From NCBI GenBank assembly GCA_029204225.1, contig CM055093.1:45182338-45246337 (forward strand): 64,000 bases of DNA, given 5' to 3'. The stretch is from Diphasiastrum complanatum. Taxonomy: Eukaryota > Streptophyta > Lycopodiopsida > Lycopodiales > Lycopodiaceae. Below are positions 23,046-33,720 of this stretch, one piece after another. The notes below the pieces were generated by a model, which saw only the letters and a program-made list of their open reading frames with translations, ran no database searches and was not told where the DNA came from. The number at the start of each line of letters is the position of its first letter. Positions within the stretch are counted from its first letter, which is position 1. The translations under genes and the position numbers were made by a program.

Positions 23046-23405
23046 CTATTGCTTTACGGTGTTGAAGAACTTCTGATGCTTTATCCCGGGAAGCGCTTTG
23101 GTGAAGATGTCTGCGACCATTTCTGTTGTGGAGCAGTATTGAAGGATCCCTTGCCATGAGAAGACTTTCTCCTGAATGAAATGATACTGGATTTCTATGT
23201 GCTTGGATTTGCCATGAAATCTGGTATTCAGTGACAGTGAAATACAGCTTAAGTTGTCACATAGAATGGTGGTAGCATTGAACGAAGTGTGATGTAAGTT
23301 GTGAAGTAACAACCTGATCCATATAGCTTCTTTTGAAGCTTGACATGCTGCGATGTACTCTGCCTCAATTGAAGAAAGCCCAACTGATTTCTGCTTTCTT
23401 GTAGT
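23046..23405 (-). pseudogene. Copia RNase H fragment
   Basis: Two overlapping frames encode the end of a copia RNase H: SSIEAEYIAACQASKEAIW (catalytic Glu), then ILCDNLSCISLSLN (Asp), HGKSKHIEIQYHF, VADIFTKALPG and a stop at 23046. A frameshift lies near 23300. Upstream it is joined near 23405 to the extra ORF of the gypsy element. It has the same orientation as the copia RT fragment at 38940-39862 on the far side of that gypsy element. The two may be halves of one copia element into which the gypsy inserted. Confidence 0.8.
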
Positions 23406-23519
23406 GCTGCAGTGGAGACACGTCTTTGGGTAACAGGTAAAGATGTGGATGTAGAGGCAGCACCACGCATTCGTTTGCTGGCCGTTGTGTTAATGACTGC
23501 AGGTTGGGAGGAGGTAGAT

Positions 23520-24284
23520 GCTTAAGATGGTGGGTGAAGATTAGTATGTGGCACAAGGGTAGACAAGAGAGATGATTGTTGGAAATCGTGCACTTTCACC
23601 TCGAGAAGTGCGCAGGCAAAGTTACACAACAGGGGGCCTGCTGCAATTTGCTCACGGTTGTTGGGTTTGATGGAGTTTGTTAGTTCTCGAATAAGAAAGC
23701 TATGCCAATTGTATGGCACAACGGAGGGGTTAGGGAGTTCCAGAAAGGATTCCACTATCTGACTCAACAGCGTAGACTAGATTATGTCCTTGCGAAATGT
23801 TGAAATTTACCAGAAAGTTATTCAACAGATGCGCAGCTGTCTGAATGATGTGTTCCATGATAGCTTCTATCAAATAACCATTGCTAGTCTGGATGGGGAT
23901 TTCTGGTGTGGTTTGGGTGATGAATGATTTGATCAGACCTTTGGTGTGGCGATGGGAGATGGGTTGACGATCACTGGACATAATGCCAACGGTGATCATC
24001 GAGTCGACGTTAATCCTGACCTTGTATGTGGTACCTTGGTACATGAAGTGGAAACGAGCCTTGTCCTCGTCCCATGTGGCGTAAGCATGAAGGGCGAGGC
24101 CCATGTTAATCTCAGAATGGAAGAGCGCCGAGTAAAAACCCATTGCTTCAAGGAGAGGACCGGTTGTCTGCAGCCATGGTTGGATCAAAGTGTCAGAGGG
24201 TAGAGGCCAAATCTGCATGGCCTAAGGGATGTCACGCTGGATCACCTGTTTGGCGCCAGAGTCTTTAGAGGATGAGAAGGCCAT
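23520..24284 (-). pseudogene. Extra 3' ORF of gypsy element, unknown function
   Basis: An ATG at 24284 starts a frame (MAFSSSKDSG...). A TAG follows after about 20 codons. A long open part then runs to 23730 and, after a frameshift, continues to about 23522. The conceptual product is roughly 250 residues and soluble-looking, without a membrane segment, zinc knuckle or protease motif. Typical pieces are FYSALFHSEINMGLALHAY and HIIQTAAHLLNNFLVNF. It lies downstream of integrase in the same orientation. In Athila-type elements an extra, sometimes env-like, ORF occupies this position, but nothing here looks like an envelope protein. I do not recognise the family. Confidence 0.55.
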
Positions 24285-25370
24285 GTTAGCAATGATGATT
24301 AGTGGTCAAAAAAGTCAAAAAAGTAGAAAAAATGGTGGAAAATGGAAAAAGATGTGGAAACAGTAGAAAACTGAGAATAATGAGTGTTGGATGACAATGA
24401 TTGTAGTTCAGAGCGCAGATCAGTGTTGACAACTGGTAGGAAGTTTGGTTGAAAACAGAAAACTTGGTATTTTCAGTGAAAATTTCAGTAGAGCTTCGCT
24501 AGCAAAGGTGACAAATGACTTGAATTTAGCCCTTATATAGCGGAATTTAGAGTGCGTATTAGGTGAAATTCACTTTCCCTTGTTCAGTTCCACCAAAATT
24601 TTGGCAGACACCTTCTTCACAAAATTCTAAGACCTCAGGGAAGTCTACAAGAGTTCAGAAGGTGATTTGACTGCCATGCGAAGGTTTTGCGAGGGTTCAG
24701 GCTATCTGCGAGGGTTCAACTCTCGCAAGAAGTGATCTCTCGCACAACTTGTTTCTGTGATTGGATTTTCAAGATCAGACCATGTAGGTAGGCTAATTTC
24801 ACTGTTCTGATTCCATTTAGGCACCTTGCGAGAGTTGGTAAGTTGATCTTGATGCTCTGCAAGGGTTCTGAAAATTTTGCTTATGGAAACTCTCGCATAC
24901 ACTAAAAAATGATGATTCCTCCATCAGGAACTCTCGCAGAGATTTTCATGGATGCATCTAGGTAAGATCTGGTGATTGTCCAATTTTCAATAGCTATCTC
25001 CCTGGGGATCTCAAAAAATCATGAAAAAAGTGCTCCTTCAGAGTGTTTTTTGACGAGATATCGAGATTTTCTGATTTTTAACTTTTGTAAACTGGTAATC
25101 AGCTTCATCCAGGCTTGATTTGACTATTGGTAGTGCTCTGGAAGTTCTGATGGATTTTTGGTAGTAGATACCTTAGTCAATCTGATAATCTATTTTTTTT
25201 TTACCCTATTAGGATCTGGATCCTCCTTGGATTCTGATGGATTTCTTCGATCTTGTTAGTTCTGGCTGAATCTTGATGGATTTAGCTTGATTTGGCTTGA
25301 TCTCCTTAGATCTAGCGGTGATGGCTGAGCAAATTAGCTTTTTGTAACGTGCCACCCCCAATCTGGATCT
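24285..25370 (-). mobile_element. Gypsy 3' non-coding region with CTCTCGCA motifs
   Basis: This 1.1-kb stretch between integrase and the extra ORF has no supported frame. At 24690-24945 it contains about eight copies of AACTCTCGCA or its inverse (TGCGAGAGTT, GCGAGGGTTC). The same motif is repeated in the 5' leader of the element (37430-38240). No LTR is present here. Confidence 0.6.
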
Positions 25371-25373
25371 GTC

Positions 25374-26726
25374 TTATTGTGGTGGCCAGTACTTGTGCAA
25401 CCGGCTACCGTTGATGGGTGTGTCAAAGGGCATCCCATCAAGCTGTTCTAAGTTCACCGCCCCATGATTAAGAATTTTCTTGATCCTATAAGGAACTTCG
25501 CCTATGAATTTTAACTTCCCCTTGATCATCTTTGTTTTATACATCAAGACCAGATCTCCTGAACGAAGATCCTTCTTTTGTAATCTGCGATCATGCCAAG
25601 CTTTGCATCTTTTCTTTTCAGTTGCCAGTGCATGCACAACTAGTAAGCATGTTTCACAGAGTTTATGCAGAGCTTCGTGGCATAGCTGTAGAGATTTGGA
25701 CTCATTAAGACGTTGCGTGGTGGCAATCCTTAATGAAGAAACTAAAAACTCTACTGGCATCACAACATCCTGACCATATACCAATTGGAAGGGTGTTTGA
25801 TCAGTGCTCCCTTTATATGTTGTCCTAAATGCCCACAGTGTAGCATGCAACTTGTGTTCCCAATCTGATCTACTAGCTTCAACTGTTTTCGTGAGCACGC
25901 TACACAGGATCTTATTGGATGATTCTGCTTGCCCATTACCATGAGGATAATAAGGCATACTGGTTTTGTGGATCACGAAGAATTCCTCCAACAGGACCTT
26001 GATGGTCTCATTGATGAAATGGCTTTCGCAATCACTGACTAGTTCCACCGGGCACCCGAAGTGCACAATGATATTTTCATAAAGGAACTTGGCAATGGTT
26101 CTAGCATCAACTACTCTTACTGCCTTGGCTTTGACCCATTTGGTGAGGTAGTCTGTGGATACGATTATGTATCGAGCCTGAGAACTCCTTGTTGTAGGGT
26201 GAATTGGACCAATATAATCCAATCCCCATTTTTCGAACGGTGCTTGGGCTAAGACTGGGTGCAGCAGATCATAGTTCAATCTCGTTGGTCTCCTTGCCCT
26301 TTGGCACACATCGCACTTTTTCAAGTATTCCTCCGTGTCTTTATGAATCGTTGGCCACCAACATTCTGATTGCAGGATCTTGCGAACTGTAATGTCAGAT
26401 GCAAAATGACCTCCACCCATGCCTTCATGTGAAAGCGAAATGATCTGGGTGGTCTCATGAAGAAGAATACACCGCCGAAGAATTCCATCTGGACCGCTTC
26501 GGTACAACTGGCCGACAATCAGTTGATAAGGTCTAGTCTTCAAGATCAATTTCCGTTGTTTCGCCTTTGGTAGTGATTTGTCTGGTTGGCCCTGCATTAG
26601 ATATTCAACAATGTCGGTAGCCCATTCTGGTACTGTATCCACGTAAAATAAGGCAACATCTATCAGCTCATCGTCGGGTTGGGTTGCAATCTCCTTTTCC
26701 TTGATTCGTGACACATGATCTGCCAT
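25374..26726 (-). CDS. Ty3/gypsy integrase (Athila/Tat-like)
   Basis: An open frame of 450 codons forms a complete integrase. The HHCC zinc module is H100, H107, C138 and C141. The catalytic triad is D170 (WGLDYIGP), D232 (SDCESHF) and E268 (GQAESSNK). The last spacing is 35 residues, as expected for D,D-35-E. The usual glycine after the second Asp is Glu here. The C-terminus (SGDLVLMYKTK ... GEVPYRIKKILNHGAVNLEQLDG) has the non-chromodomain form seen in Athila/Tat lineages. The RT/RNase H lies directly upstream in another frame, so the element would need a repaired frame to work. Confidence 0.9.
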   Translation of the reverse strand: MADHVSRIKEKEIATQPDDELIDVALFYVDTVPEWATDIVEYLMQGQPDKSLPKAKQRKLILKTRPYQLIVGQLYRSGPDGILRRCILLHETTQIISLSHEGMGGGHFASDITVRKILQSECWWPTIHKDTEEYLKKCDVCQRARRPTRLNYDLLHPVLAQAPFEKWGLDYIGPIHPTTRSSQARYIIVSTDYLTKWVKAKAVRVVDARTIAKFLYENIIVHFGCPVELVSDCESHFINETIKVLLEEFFVIHKTSMPYYPHGNGQAESSNKILCSVLTKTVEASRSDWEHKLHATLWAFRTTYKGSTDQTPFQLVYGQDVVMPVEFLVSSLRIATTQRLNESKSLQLCHEALHKLCETCLLVVHALATEKKRCKAWHDRRLQKKDLRSGDLVLMYKTKMIKGKLKFIGEVPYRIKKILNHGAVNLEQLDGMPFDTPINGSRLHKYWPPQ

Positions 26727-26749
26727 GTACTATTGTTCTCCCTTGCGAA

Positions 26750-27567
26750 CTATATCCAAAAATCAAATTCCAACAACAAAAGTAGCCATCTGGTGATTCT
26801 CCCAGTGTTGCAAGTTTTATTAACGAGATATAGCAAGGGTTGATGGTCCATATAAAAAGCAAAATGTGTGGCCATCAAATAGTGTCGAAACTTCTTAACC
26901 GCATAGATCATTGCCAGTGCTTCCCACTCTGTGGTTGAATAATTCATTTCAGTATCATTGAGCTGTCGGCTTGCAAATCGGATTGGAAAATCCTTTTTGT
27001 GTTCACCTGGCTGGGTTAAGACTGCTCCAACTGCATACTTCGATGCGTCTGTATGCACGTGGAACTCAATGGACCAATTGGGTGGTCGTAAGATTGGTGC
27101 TAAGACCAATGCATCCTTAATCTTCTGGAAAGCCTTTAGTGCTTTCTCATTCCAATGTGGATCCGTTGTGAGCTTGTAAATTGGTCTGGCTAACTCCGAA
27201 AATTCAAGAATGAAGATCCTATAATAGTTAGCATGACCCATGAAAATGTAGACCTCGTGGATCGTCCCCGGTGGTGGTAGATCAACAATGATCTTGATCT
27301 TTGATAGATTTGTGGCGATCTCGTGTCTTGACACTATATGGCTGAGTATCAAGCCATGTGTATTCAAGGAGATCTGGTATTCGCGACATTTTTGTAATAC
27401 CTTCTCCAAATTGGGTAAGTGTTTTGAATCTGGTCCATACACGCACAAATCGTCCAAGAAAATTTCTAGAAATTTTTGCAAATAATCTTTGACCGAATGG
27501 CATCACTTTATAGGCATAAGTTCCCCATTCCGTGGTGAATGCTATCTTGTGCTAGTCCTGGGGGACT
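26750..27567 (-). pseudogene. Ty3/gypsy RT palm and RNase H, cut by copia insertion
   Basis: The frame 27481-26750 carries the RT active site FLDDLCVYG (Y to F in the first position), the connection (FMGHANYYRIFI) and RNase H with TDASKYAVGAVLTQP, TEWEALAMIYAVKKFRHY and MDHQPL, so all three acidic residues are present. Upstream, 27567-27482 continues the RT in a neighbouring frame (MPFGQ). At 27568-27572 the reading is interrupted by the copia element; the first part of the RT resumes at 33434 on its other side. Confidence 0.85.
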
Positions 27568-27572
27568 ATTTT
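27568..27572. repeat. Target-site duplication, left copy
   Basis: ATTTT directly precedes the 5' LTR. The same five bases (33434-33438) directly follow the 3' LTR. Removing one copy and the element restores a continuous gypsy RT reading across GFNGFHQVKIV. Confidence 0.95.
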
Positions 27573-28225
27573 TGTGAAAAATTGTCAACTAGTAGTATTT
27601 TCCTAACTTGAGATTTTGTAGGCCTATGGCCAAATAAAAGTTAGAGATAGGTTCATACATGTATGTAGAGGCCCAAAGTATGTGTACACTACTTTTGAGG
27701 TCACATTAATTAGAGGAGGTCGAGTGTGGAGCTCTTCTATTGGCTCATAATTTGGTGCATTCCTATTTGACCAAATTTCTAGGTATATGGGTGAATCCTA
27801 TTGGACCCCAATTTTAGCCTATCATAAGACAAGTGGCCAAGAGGCACTATGGCTGCTATAAATAGCCATCTCCACGAGTATGTACACATCTCATTTTCAT
27901 TCTATTGAATGAATGTTATGCTCTTTGAAGGTCCATCTTCTTCTCTCTCACTTTTTTGTTCATATCTTGCATTCTAGCCACTAGAATTGTGATTTCTTTG
28001 TTGCTATGGCTTCACACGTGTGAAATGCAGGTTGTAGGCTCTGAAGTACGGACAGGGACAGCAAGTTTCTGTTTGTGGAAGCTTATGATCAGATTTTGAT
28101 GTTTAGTTGATGTTTAGTATGCTTAACATCACAATTTCTATCATTTTTTCAATCTAGATGTGCATAACTTCCATGGCCAAGATCTTTATGAAACTTTAGC
28201 ATCTTTTGGATCTGAGTTTTTCACA
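27573..28225 (+). mobile_element. 5' LTR of complete copia element
   Basis: A 653-bp LTR starts TGTGAAAAA and ends TTTTTCACA, so its ends are a perfect 9-bp inverted repeat. By eye it is identical to the 3' LTR over all 653 bases. It has a TATA box (27857-27864). A palindrome CATACATGTATG lies about 80 bp into U3 (27654-27665), and a second, TTCACACGTGTGAA, lies about 150 bp after the TATA box (28011-28024). Confidence 0.97.
27857..27864 (+). promoter_or_regulatory. TATA box of copia LTR promoter
   Basis: TATAAATA sits 284 bp into the 5' LTR, in the context gctgc-TATAAATA-gcc. The same box in the 3' LTR is at 33065-33072. By plant convention transcription would start about 30 bp downstream, so U3 is about 315 bp long. 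Confidence 0.75.
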
Positions 28226-28237
28226 TGGTATCAGAGC
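28226..28237 (+). promoter_or_regulatory. Primer-binding site (tRNA-iMet)
   Basis: TGGTATCAGAGC begins right after the LTR. It is a perfect 12-base match to the complement of the plant initiator tRNA-Met 3' end and primes minus-strand DNA synthesis. Confidence 0.95.
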
Positions 28238-28834
28238 ATTAGGCGGCCAAATGTGCAGGTTTTGCCAGATTTAGAAGAGATTTGTGGGCGAGTTTGCTTT
28301 TGTAGCATTCCAATCAAGTTTCTAGCTAAAAATCTTGTTGATTTATGTGTAGAAATTGGATCTTTGTGATCAAAACATCATTTGTATGCATTTCAATTGA
28401 AGTAGGGCGAATTCCCTCTGTACTTATCAGAATAAGGAGACAAAAATTGTTTTGGAAAGAGGGAGATGCAAGATCCAACAAGATCCTATTAGTTTTCCAT
28501 TCTAGCATATAGTTTTTTGATTCAATTTCTTGCTTCTTCATGTCAAAAACTTCAAAATTGATGTAACCCTCTGATTTTCAGTTTGCTGAATGATTCAAGA
28601 GTGTATTTCAATCTTAGGAGTGAGGGAAAAGCAAGTATATTGAGGTTTGGTCTTGGTTTGATCAAGAAATCATAAAACTAGTGGCTAAAATTAAGGAAAA
28701 AGTGAGGAAAAGAGAGAAAAAGTAAGGTTTTAGGTTCCAAATCTTTGTGATTTCTTCTTGTGTTTCATTTGTTGATTCAAGAGAGTGCTTAGTGCATTGG
28801 AACAGGTCAAAGATCAGAGATCAATCATTGCAAC
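28238..28834 (+). mobile_element. Untranslated leader of complete copia
   Basis: About 600 bases lie between the primer-binding site and the gag ATG. No frame of interest is present. The leader should hold the packaging signal, but none can be recognised by sequence. Confidence 0.7.
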
Positions 28835-31800
28835 ATGGCTACAAATGGAGGCTACATGTTGGAAAGCAATGATAGGCTTACCTCCCTCAACTATTCTACT
28901 TGGAAAGTAAGGATGGAGTCTTTGCTTGAGATGAATGAGTTGATGGATATTGTTGTAGGTGTGGAGGAGAGACCTTTGGCACCTCAAGAACAATTGAGGT
29001 ATGACAAGAGGGCAAAGAAAGCCCTTCACATGATCAAGATGAATGTGACAAATGAGCTTATCAAAGAGGTTGGTAAGTGCACATCATCTAGTGAAGCTTG
29101 GGAAGCCTTGAAGAAGGTTTATGAATCCAAGTCTACTTCTAGAGTGTTGACTTTAAGAAGGCAAATCTTTTCTTGTATGCAAAAGAAGAGTGAGAATGGA
29201 CATGCTTTTGTTTTGAGAGTTAAAGCATTGAATGATGAGTTAGCATGCATTAATGATGGCATAAATAATGAGGAGCTTGTTCAAGTGATTCTCAATGGCT
29301 TGTTGGATGATCATGCTAATCTTGTTCAAAGTTATGCTATCCAAAAATGTTTACCAAGTGTTGGAGACTTGCAAGAGGTCTTGTTGGCTGAAGAATTCAG
29401 GTTGCAAGCAAGAGTGGGAGCATCTTCTACATCTCAAGGAGGAGAAGAGGAGGCAATGTTCTCTAAAGGCAAGTTCAAGGGCAAAGGTAAAAGCAATTGG
29501 TGTAAAGGGCAAGACCAAGGTGAGCACTCTACTTTTGGCAAAAAGAAGGATAGATCTAAGCTAAAATGTTTCTATTGTGGAGTCAAAGGGCATTTTGCTA
29601 GTGATTGTTTTAAGAAAAAGAGGGATCAAGGGGAAAAGCAAACCAATCTAACTATTGATGAGGGTGGGGATGAGCTTCTTTCAAATGATGCTTTTGTTAT
29701 GTCATCTTGCTTGTTGGCTAATCATGGAGACATTGATCCTTGGTGGATTGATAGTGGAGCCACTTCTCATATGACATATCATAAAGAGTATTTTTCATCT
29801 TTAATGGCATTTGATGGTGATAGGAAGGTAATCTATACCGCAAATGATGGTGAGTGTGCAATCAAGGGGATTGGCACAATTCCTATTTCACTTTCTACAA
29901 ATAGGAATATAGAATTGAAAGATGTTTTGCTCATTCCATCCATTACCAAGAACTTACTTAGTGTAAGCCAAATGCTTGACAAAGGATTCAAAGTTGAGTT
30001 TGATGGTGATGCTTGCTTGATCAAAAAGGGGTGTAGTATCATTGCAAAAGGGAAAAGGCAAGGGAAATTGTTCAAGCTTGATGCATGTGTTGTTGCTAAC
30101 CAAGTTGGATGCATGGCAAATGAACAAATGTCAATTCAAGAGGTATGGCATAAAAGGATGGGACATCTCAACTACAAGGCCTTGGAGGTAATAGCCAAAA
30201 AGGAGGTAGTAAGGGGACTTCCCAAGTCTCTTACTTGCTTGAATCATGTTTGTGAAGAATGTGCTTTGTCTAAATCACATAGATTGCCATATACTAGATC
30301 TATATCTAGATCTAAGATGCCTTTTTCTCTCTTGCATTCGGATATTCATGGTGTTACTACAATTAGCAATGGAGGTGCTAAGATGTATGTAACTTTCATT
30401 GATGATTTTAGTAGATTTTGTTGGGTTTATCTACTAAAGAGCAAGGATGAGGTGTTTGATGTGTTTGTCAAGTTCAAAGTTGCTATTGAGACTCAATTTA
30501 CAACCAAAATCAAATGCTTGAGGAGCGACAATGGTGGTGAATACATTTCTAACAAATTCAAAGCCTTTTGCGATGAGCATGGGATCAAGAGGGAGTACAC
30601 ATGTCCAAGAACACCACAACAAAATGGAGTGGCCGAGAGGAAGAATAGAACCTTGTGTGAGAGTGCAAAGGCAATGAGATTGAATGCTAATCTTCCTAAA
30701 CCTTTTTGGAGTGATGCTTTGTTGTGTGCAAATTTCCTATGCAATAGATGGCCAAGTGTTGTATTGGAAGGAAAAACCCCTTTTGAAGCTTTGTTTGGTA
30801 CGAAGCCTAATGTCAAGTTTCTAAGAACTTTTGGATGCATTTGCTACTTCAACATTACTCTTGATGATAGAACTAAGGAGGATCCATCTTCAAGAAAGGG
30901 CATTTTTGTTGGTTATAGTGAAGTAAGCAAAGCATATAGGATTTATGTTCCTTCAATCAAGAAAGTGTTCACAAGTAGGGATGTCATTTTTGATGAAGGT
31001 AACATTCCAAAAGTTGTTTCAAGTGATGATGGTGTTGTTGCAACTAATGTGCTTGATGACAATGGAGTTGATGACACATTGGATGTGGATGTTGAAGAAG
31101 CCTCTTCAAGTCAAATTCCAAGGAGAACTCCAAGGCATAAAGTGAAACCCTCAAGGCTCACTTATGATGGCAAAGGTAAGCAAGTGGTGGATGGATCCAA
31201 CTATGCTTTCCTAACTTCTTTTGATGTACCTTCATGTGTAGATGAAGCAAGGCAAGAAGAGGAATGGATCCAAGCAATGGATCTTGAGTTTGAAGCACTT
31301 ATGAAGAACAACACATGGAGATTGGTGGAGCTTCCAAAGGGCAAAAGTGCAATTGGATGCAAATGGATCTTCAAGGTAAAGACAAATCAAGATGGATCTA
31401 TCAACAAGTTGAAGGCAAGGTTGGTGGCTAAAGGTTATGCTCAAGAGCATGGCATTGACTATGAGGAAACCTTTGCACCCGTGGCAAAGATGGTGAGCAT
31501 AAGAGTAATCATTTCCCTTGCAACTCTTTATGGATGGGATCTTTGGCAATTAGACATTTCTAATGCTTTCTTGAATGGTGATCTTGAAGAGGAAGTCTAC
31601 ATGGAGCAACCCGAGAGCTATGTTTCTCATAGCAAGCCTAATCATGTGTGTTTTCTACAAAAAAGTTTGTATGGTCTTAAGCAAGCACCAAGGAGTTGGT
31701 ATGCTAGGCTTAACTCTTTTCTACTTTCTCAAAACTTCACTATGAGTGAGTATGATCATTCACTTTACTTTAGAATTAGTGCTAATGATGTTACAATCCT

Positions 31801-32785
31801 TCTAATTTATGTGGATGACATTATTTTAAGTGGAGGGAACAAGGAAGATATAGAAGATATCAAGAAAGCACTAAAAAAGGAATTTGAAGTGCATGATCTT
31901 GGTCTTTTGAGCTATATCTTAGGAATAGAAGTAATTAGAACTTCTCAAATCACTTTTATTTCACAAGAGAAGTATGCTATTTCTATTCTCAATAGATTTC
32001 ATATGGTAGATGCAAATCCTATTGATACACCTATGGAATCACATGTAAAGCTAACTATAAGAGGTAATGAAAGATCCTTCGAGGACATTACTCTCTATAG
32101 GAAGCTAATAGGTTCTCTTATATATCTAACCATCACAAGACCTGATTTATCTTATTGTGTTGGTAGATTAAGCCAATTCATGCAAGATCCTAGCATAGAA
32201 CATTGGAAACTAGGAAAGAGGATCTTGAGATACATCTCGGGAACAAAAGATTTTGGCATTGTTTATAGAGGCTCATCACCTAACTTATTTGGTTTTTCAG
32301 ATTCAGATTTTGCAGGAGACCTTATGGATAGAAAATCCATAAATGCACATGCTATTTTCATAGGTGATGGAGCTATCTCATGGATGTCGAAGAAACAAGC
32401 AACTATATCACTTTCTTCTAGTGAGGCCGAGTACAAAGCTTTGACATCATGCACAAAGGAGATGGTGTGGATCAAGAGGATGATTATGGAGCTTCATTTG
32501 CTGGATTTTTCAGAGAGTCCAATCATCTTTTGTGACAACCTTTCAGCCCAAAGTCTAGCAAGCAATCCGGTTTTCCATGCAAGGAGCAAACATATCGAGG
32601 TGGCTTACCATTTTGTGAGAGAACAAGTGTTGGCAAAAGAGATCAAGCTTGAACATGTCCCATCAAAGGAATGTGTGGCTGATATCTTTACCAAAGCATT
32701 GGGAAAGGACTTATTTTTCAAGCATAGAACAAGTCTTGGTGTACTTTCTAAATCTATGCTAAAACTAGTTGAAGAGGGAGTGTGA
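28835..32785 (+). CDS. Complete Ty1/copia Gag-Pol polyprotein
   Basis: One uninterrupted frame of 1316 codons. The order is Gag with the MLESNDRLTSLNYSTWKVRM start, a zinc knuckle CFYCGVKGHFASDC (residues 245-258), aspartic protease with active-site D306 (WWIDSGATSHM), and GAG-pre-integrase HHCC (H439, H444, C473, C476). Next come integrase D503, D565 and E601 (D,D-35-E), then reverse transcriptase with YVDD at 992-995, then RNase H with D1156, E1197 and D1234. The length is normal for the group. The final residues EEGV are encoded by the polypurine tract, and the TGA stop falls in bases 3-5 of the 3' LTR. All catalytic residues are present and the LTRs are identical, so the element is recent and may be mobile. 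It reads on the + strand inside a - strand gypsy element. Confidence 0.98.
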   Translation: MATNGGYMLESNDRLTSLNYSTWKVRMESLLEMNELMDIVVGVEERPLAPQEQLRYDKRAKKALHMIKMNVTNELIKEVGKCTSSSEAWEALKKVYESKSTSRVLTLRRQIFSCMQKKSENGHAFVLRVKALNDELACINDGINNEELVQVILNGLLDDHANLVQSYAIQKCLPSVGDLQEVLLAEEFRLQARVGASSTSQGGEEEAMFSKGKFKGKGKSNWCKGQDQGEHSTFGKKKDRSKLKCFYCGVKGHFASDCFKKKRDQGEKQTNLTIDEGGDELLSNDAFVMSSCLLANHGDIDPWWIDSGATSHMTYHKEYFSSLMAFDGDRKVIYTANDGECAIKGIGTIPISLSTNRNIELKDVLLIPSITKNLLSVSQMLDKGFKVEFDGDACLIKKGCSIIAKGKRQGKLFKLDACVVANQVGCMANEQMSIQEVWHKRMGHLNYKALEVIAKKEVVRGLPKSLTCLNHVCEECALSKSHRLPYTRSISRSKMPFSLLHSDIHGVTTISNGGAKMYVTFIDDFSRFCWVYLLKSKDEVFDVFVKFKVAIETQFTTKIKCLRSDNGGEYISNKFKAFCDEHGIKREYTCPRTPQQNGVAERKNRTLCESAKAMRLNANLPKPFWSDALLCANFLCNRWPSVVLEGKTPFEALFGTKPNVKFLRTFGCICYFNITLDDRTKEDPSSRKGIFVGYSEVSKAYRIYVPSIKKVFTSRDVIFDEGNIPKVVSSDDGVVATNVLDDNGVDDTLDVDVEEASSSQIPRRTPRHKVKPSRLTYDGKGKQVVDGSNYAFLTSFDVPSCVDEARQEEEWIQAMDLEFEALMKNNTWRLVELPKGKSAIGCKWIFKVKTNQDGSINKLKARLVAKGYAQEHGIDYEETFAPVAKMVSIRVIISLATLYGWDLWQLDISNAFLNGDLEEEVYMEQPESYVSHSKPNHVCFLQKSLYGLKQAPRSWYARLNSFLLSQNFTMSEYDHSLYFRISANDVTILLIYVDDIILSGGNKEDIEDIKKALKKEFEVHDLGLLSYILGIEVIRTSQITFISQEKYAISILNRFHMVDANPIDTPMESHVKLTIRGNERSFEDITLYRKLIGSLIYLTITRPDLSYCVGRLSQFMQDPSIEHWKLGKRILRYISGTKDFGIVYRGSSPNLFGFSDSDFAGDLMDRKSINAHAIFIGDGAISWMSKKQATISLSSSEAEYKALTSCTKEMVWIKRMIMELHLLDFSESPIIFCDNLSAQSLASNPVFHARSKHIEVAYHFVREQVLAKEIKLEHVPSKECVADIFTKALGKDLFFKHRTSLGVLSKSMLKLVEEGV
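32771..32780 (+). promoter_or_regulatory. Polypurine tract
   Basis: GAAGAGGGAG directly precedes the 3' LTR and would prime plus-strand synthesis. The same tract is found at 1170-1179 and, on the - strand, next to the LTR ending at 59538. Confidence 0.9.
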
Positions 32786-33433
32786 AAAATTGTCAACTAG
32801 TAGTATTTTCCTAACTTGAGATTTTGTAGGCCTATGGCCAAATAAAAGTTAGAGATAGGTTCATACATGTATGTAGAGGCCCAAAGTATGTGTACACTAC
32901 TTTTGAGGTCACATTAATTAGAGGAGGTCGAGTGTGGAGCTCTTCTATTGGCTCATAATTTGGTGCATTCCTATTTGACCAAATTTCTAGGTATATGGGT
33001 GAATCCTATTGGACCCCAATTTTAGCCTATCATAAGACAAGTGGCCAAGAGGCACTATGGCTGCTATAAATAGCCATCTCCACGAGTATGTACACATCTC
33101 ATTTTCATTCTATTGAATGAATGTTATGCTCTTTGAAGGTCCATCTTCTTCTCTCTCACTTTTTTGTTCATATCTTGCATTCTAGCCACTAGAATTGTGA
33201 TTTCTTTGTTGCTATGGCTTCACACGTGTGAAATGCAGGTTGTAGGCTCTGAAGTACGGACAGGGACAGCAAGTTTCTGTTTGTGGAAGCTTATGATCAG
33301 ATTTTGATGTTTAGTTGATGTTTAGTATGCTTAACATCACAATTTCTATCATTTTTTCAATCTAGATGTGCATAACTTCCATGGCCAAGATCTTTATGAA
33401 ACTTTAGCATCTTTTGGATCTGAGTTTTTCACA
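32781..33433 (+). mobile_element. 3' LTR of complete copia element
   Basis: 653 bp, with TGTGAAAAA...TTTTTCACA ends and no difference from the 5' LTR seen by eye. The TATA box is at 33065-33072 and the TTCACACGTGTGAA palindrome at 33219-33232. It is followed by the right copy of the ATTTT duplication at 33434-33438. Confidence 0.97.
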
Positions 33434-33720
33434 ATTTTCACCTGGTGGAAGCCGTTGAAGCCGTCCAGAAAACTGTAGGCTTCGTCGCCAACTACTCTAT
33501 CGAGGACACTTTCCGTAAATGGTAAAGGAAAATGGTCCTTTTTGGTGACTGTATTAAGCGCCTTCAGATTCACACAGATATGCATTTTGCCATTCTTCTT
33601 GGGTACTATAACTATCGGTGATACCCATTCCGTGTGCTCGATTTCATAAATGAAATCTGCATCCATAAGTTTCTGCAACTCTTGCTTGATCAGTTCTGTA
33701 TAATTCGGGTTGCAGCAGTA
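33434..33720 (-). pseudogene. Ty3/gypsy RT fingers, other side of copia insertion
   Basis: The - strand frame encodes the gypsy RT start (LMDADFIYEIEHTEWVSPIV, VPKKNGKMHICVN, KDHFPLPF, FLDGFNGFHQVKIV). It stops being gypsy exactly at the target duplication. The rest of the RT is at 26750-27567, so the two pieces belong to one gene cut by the copia element. Confidence 0.9.
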
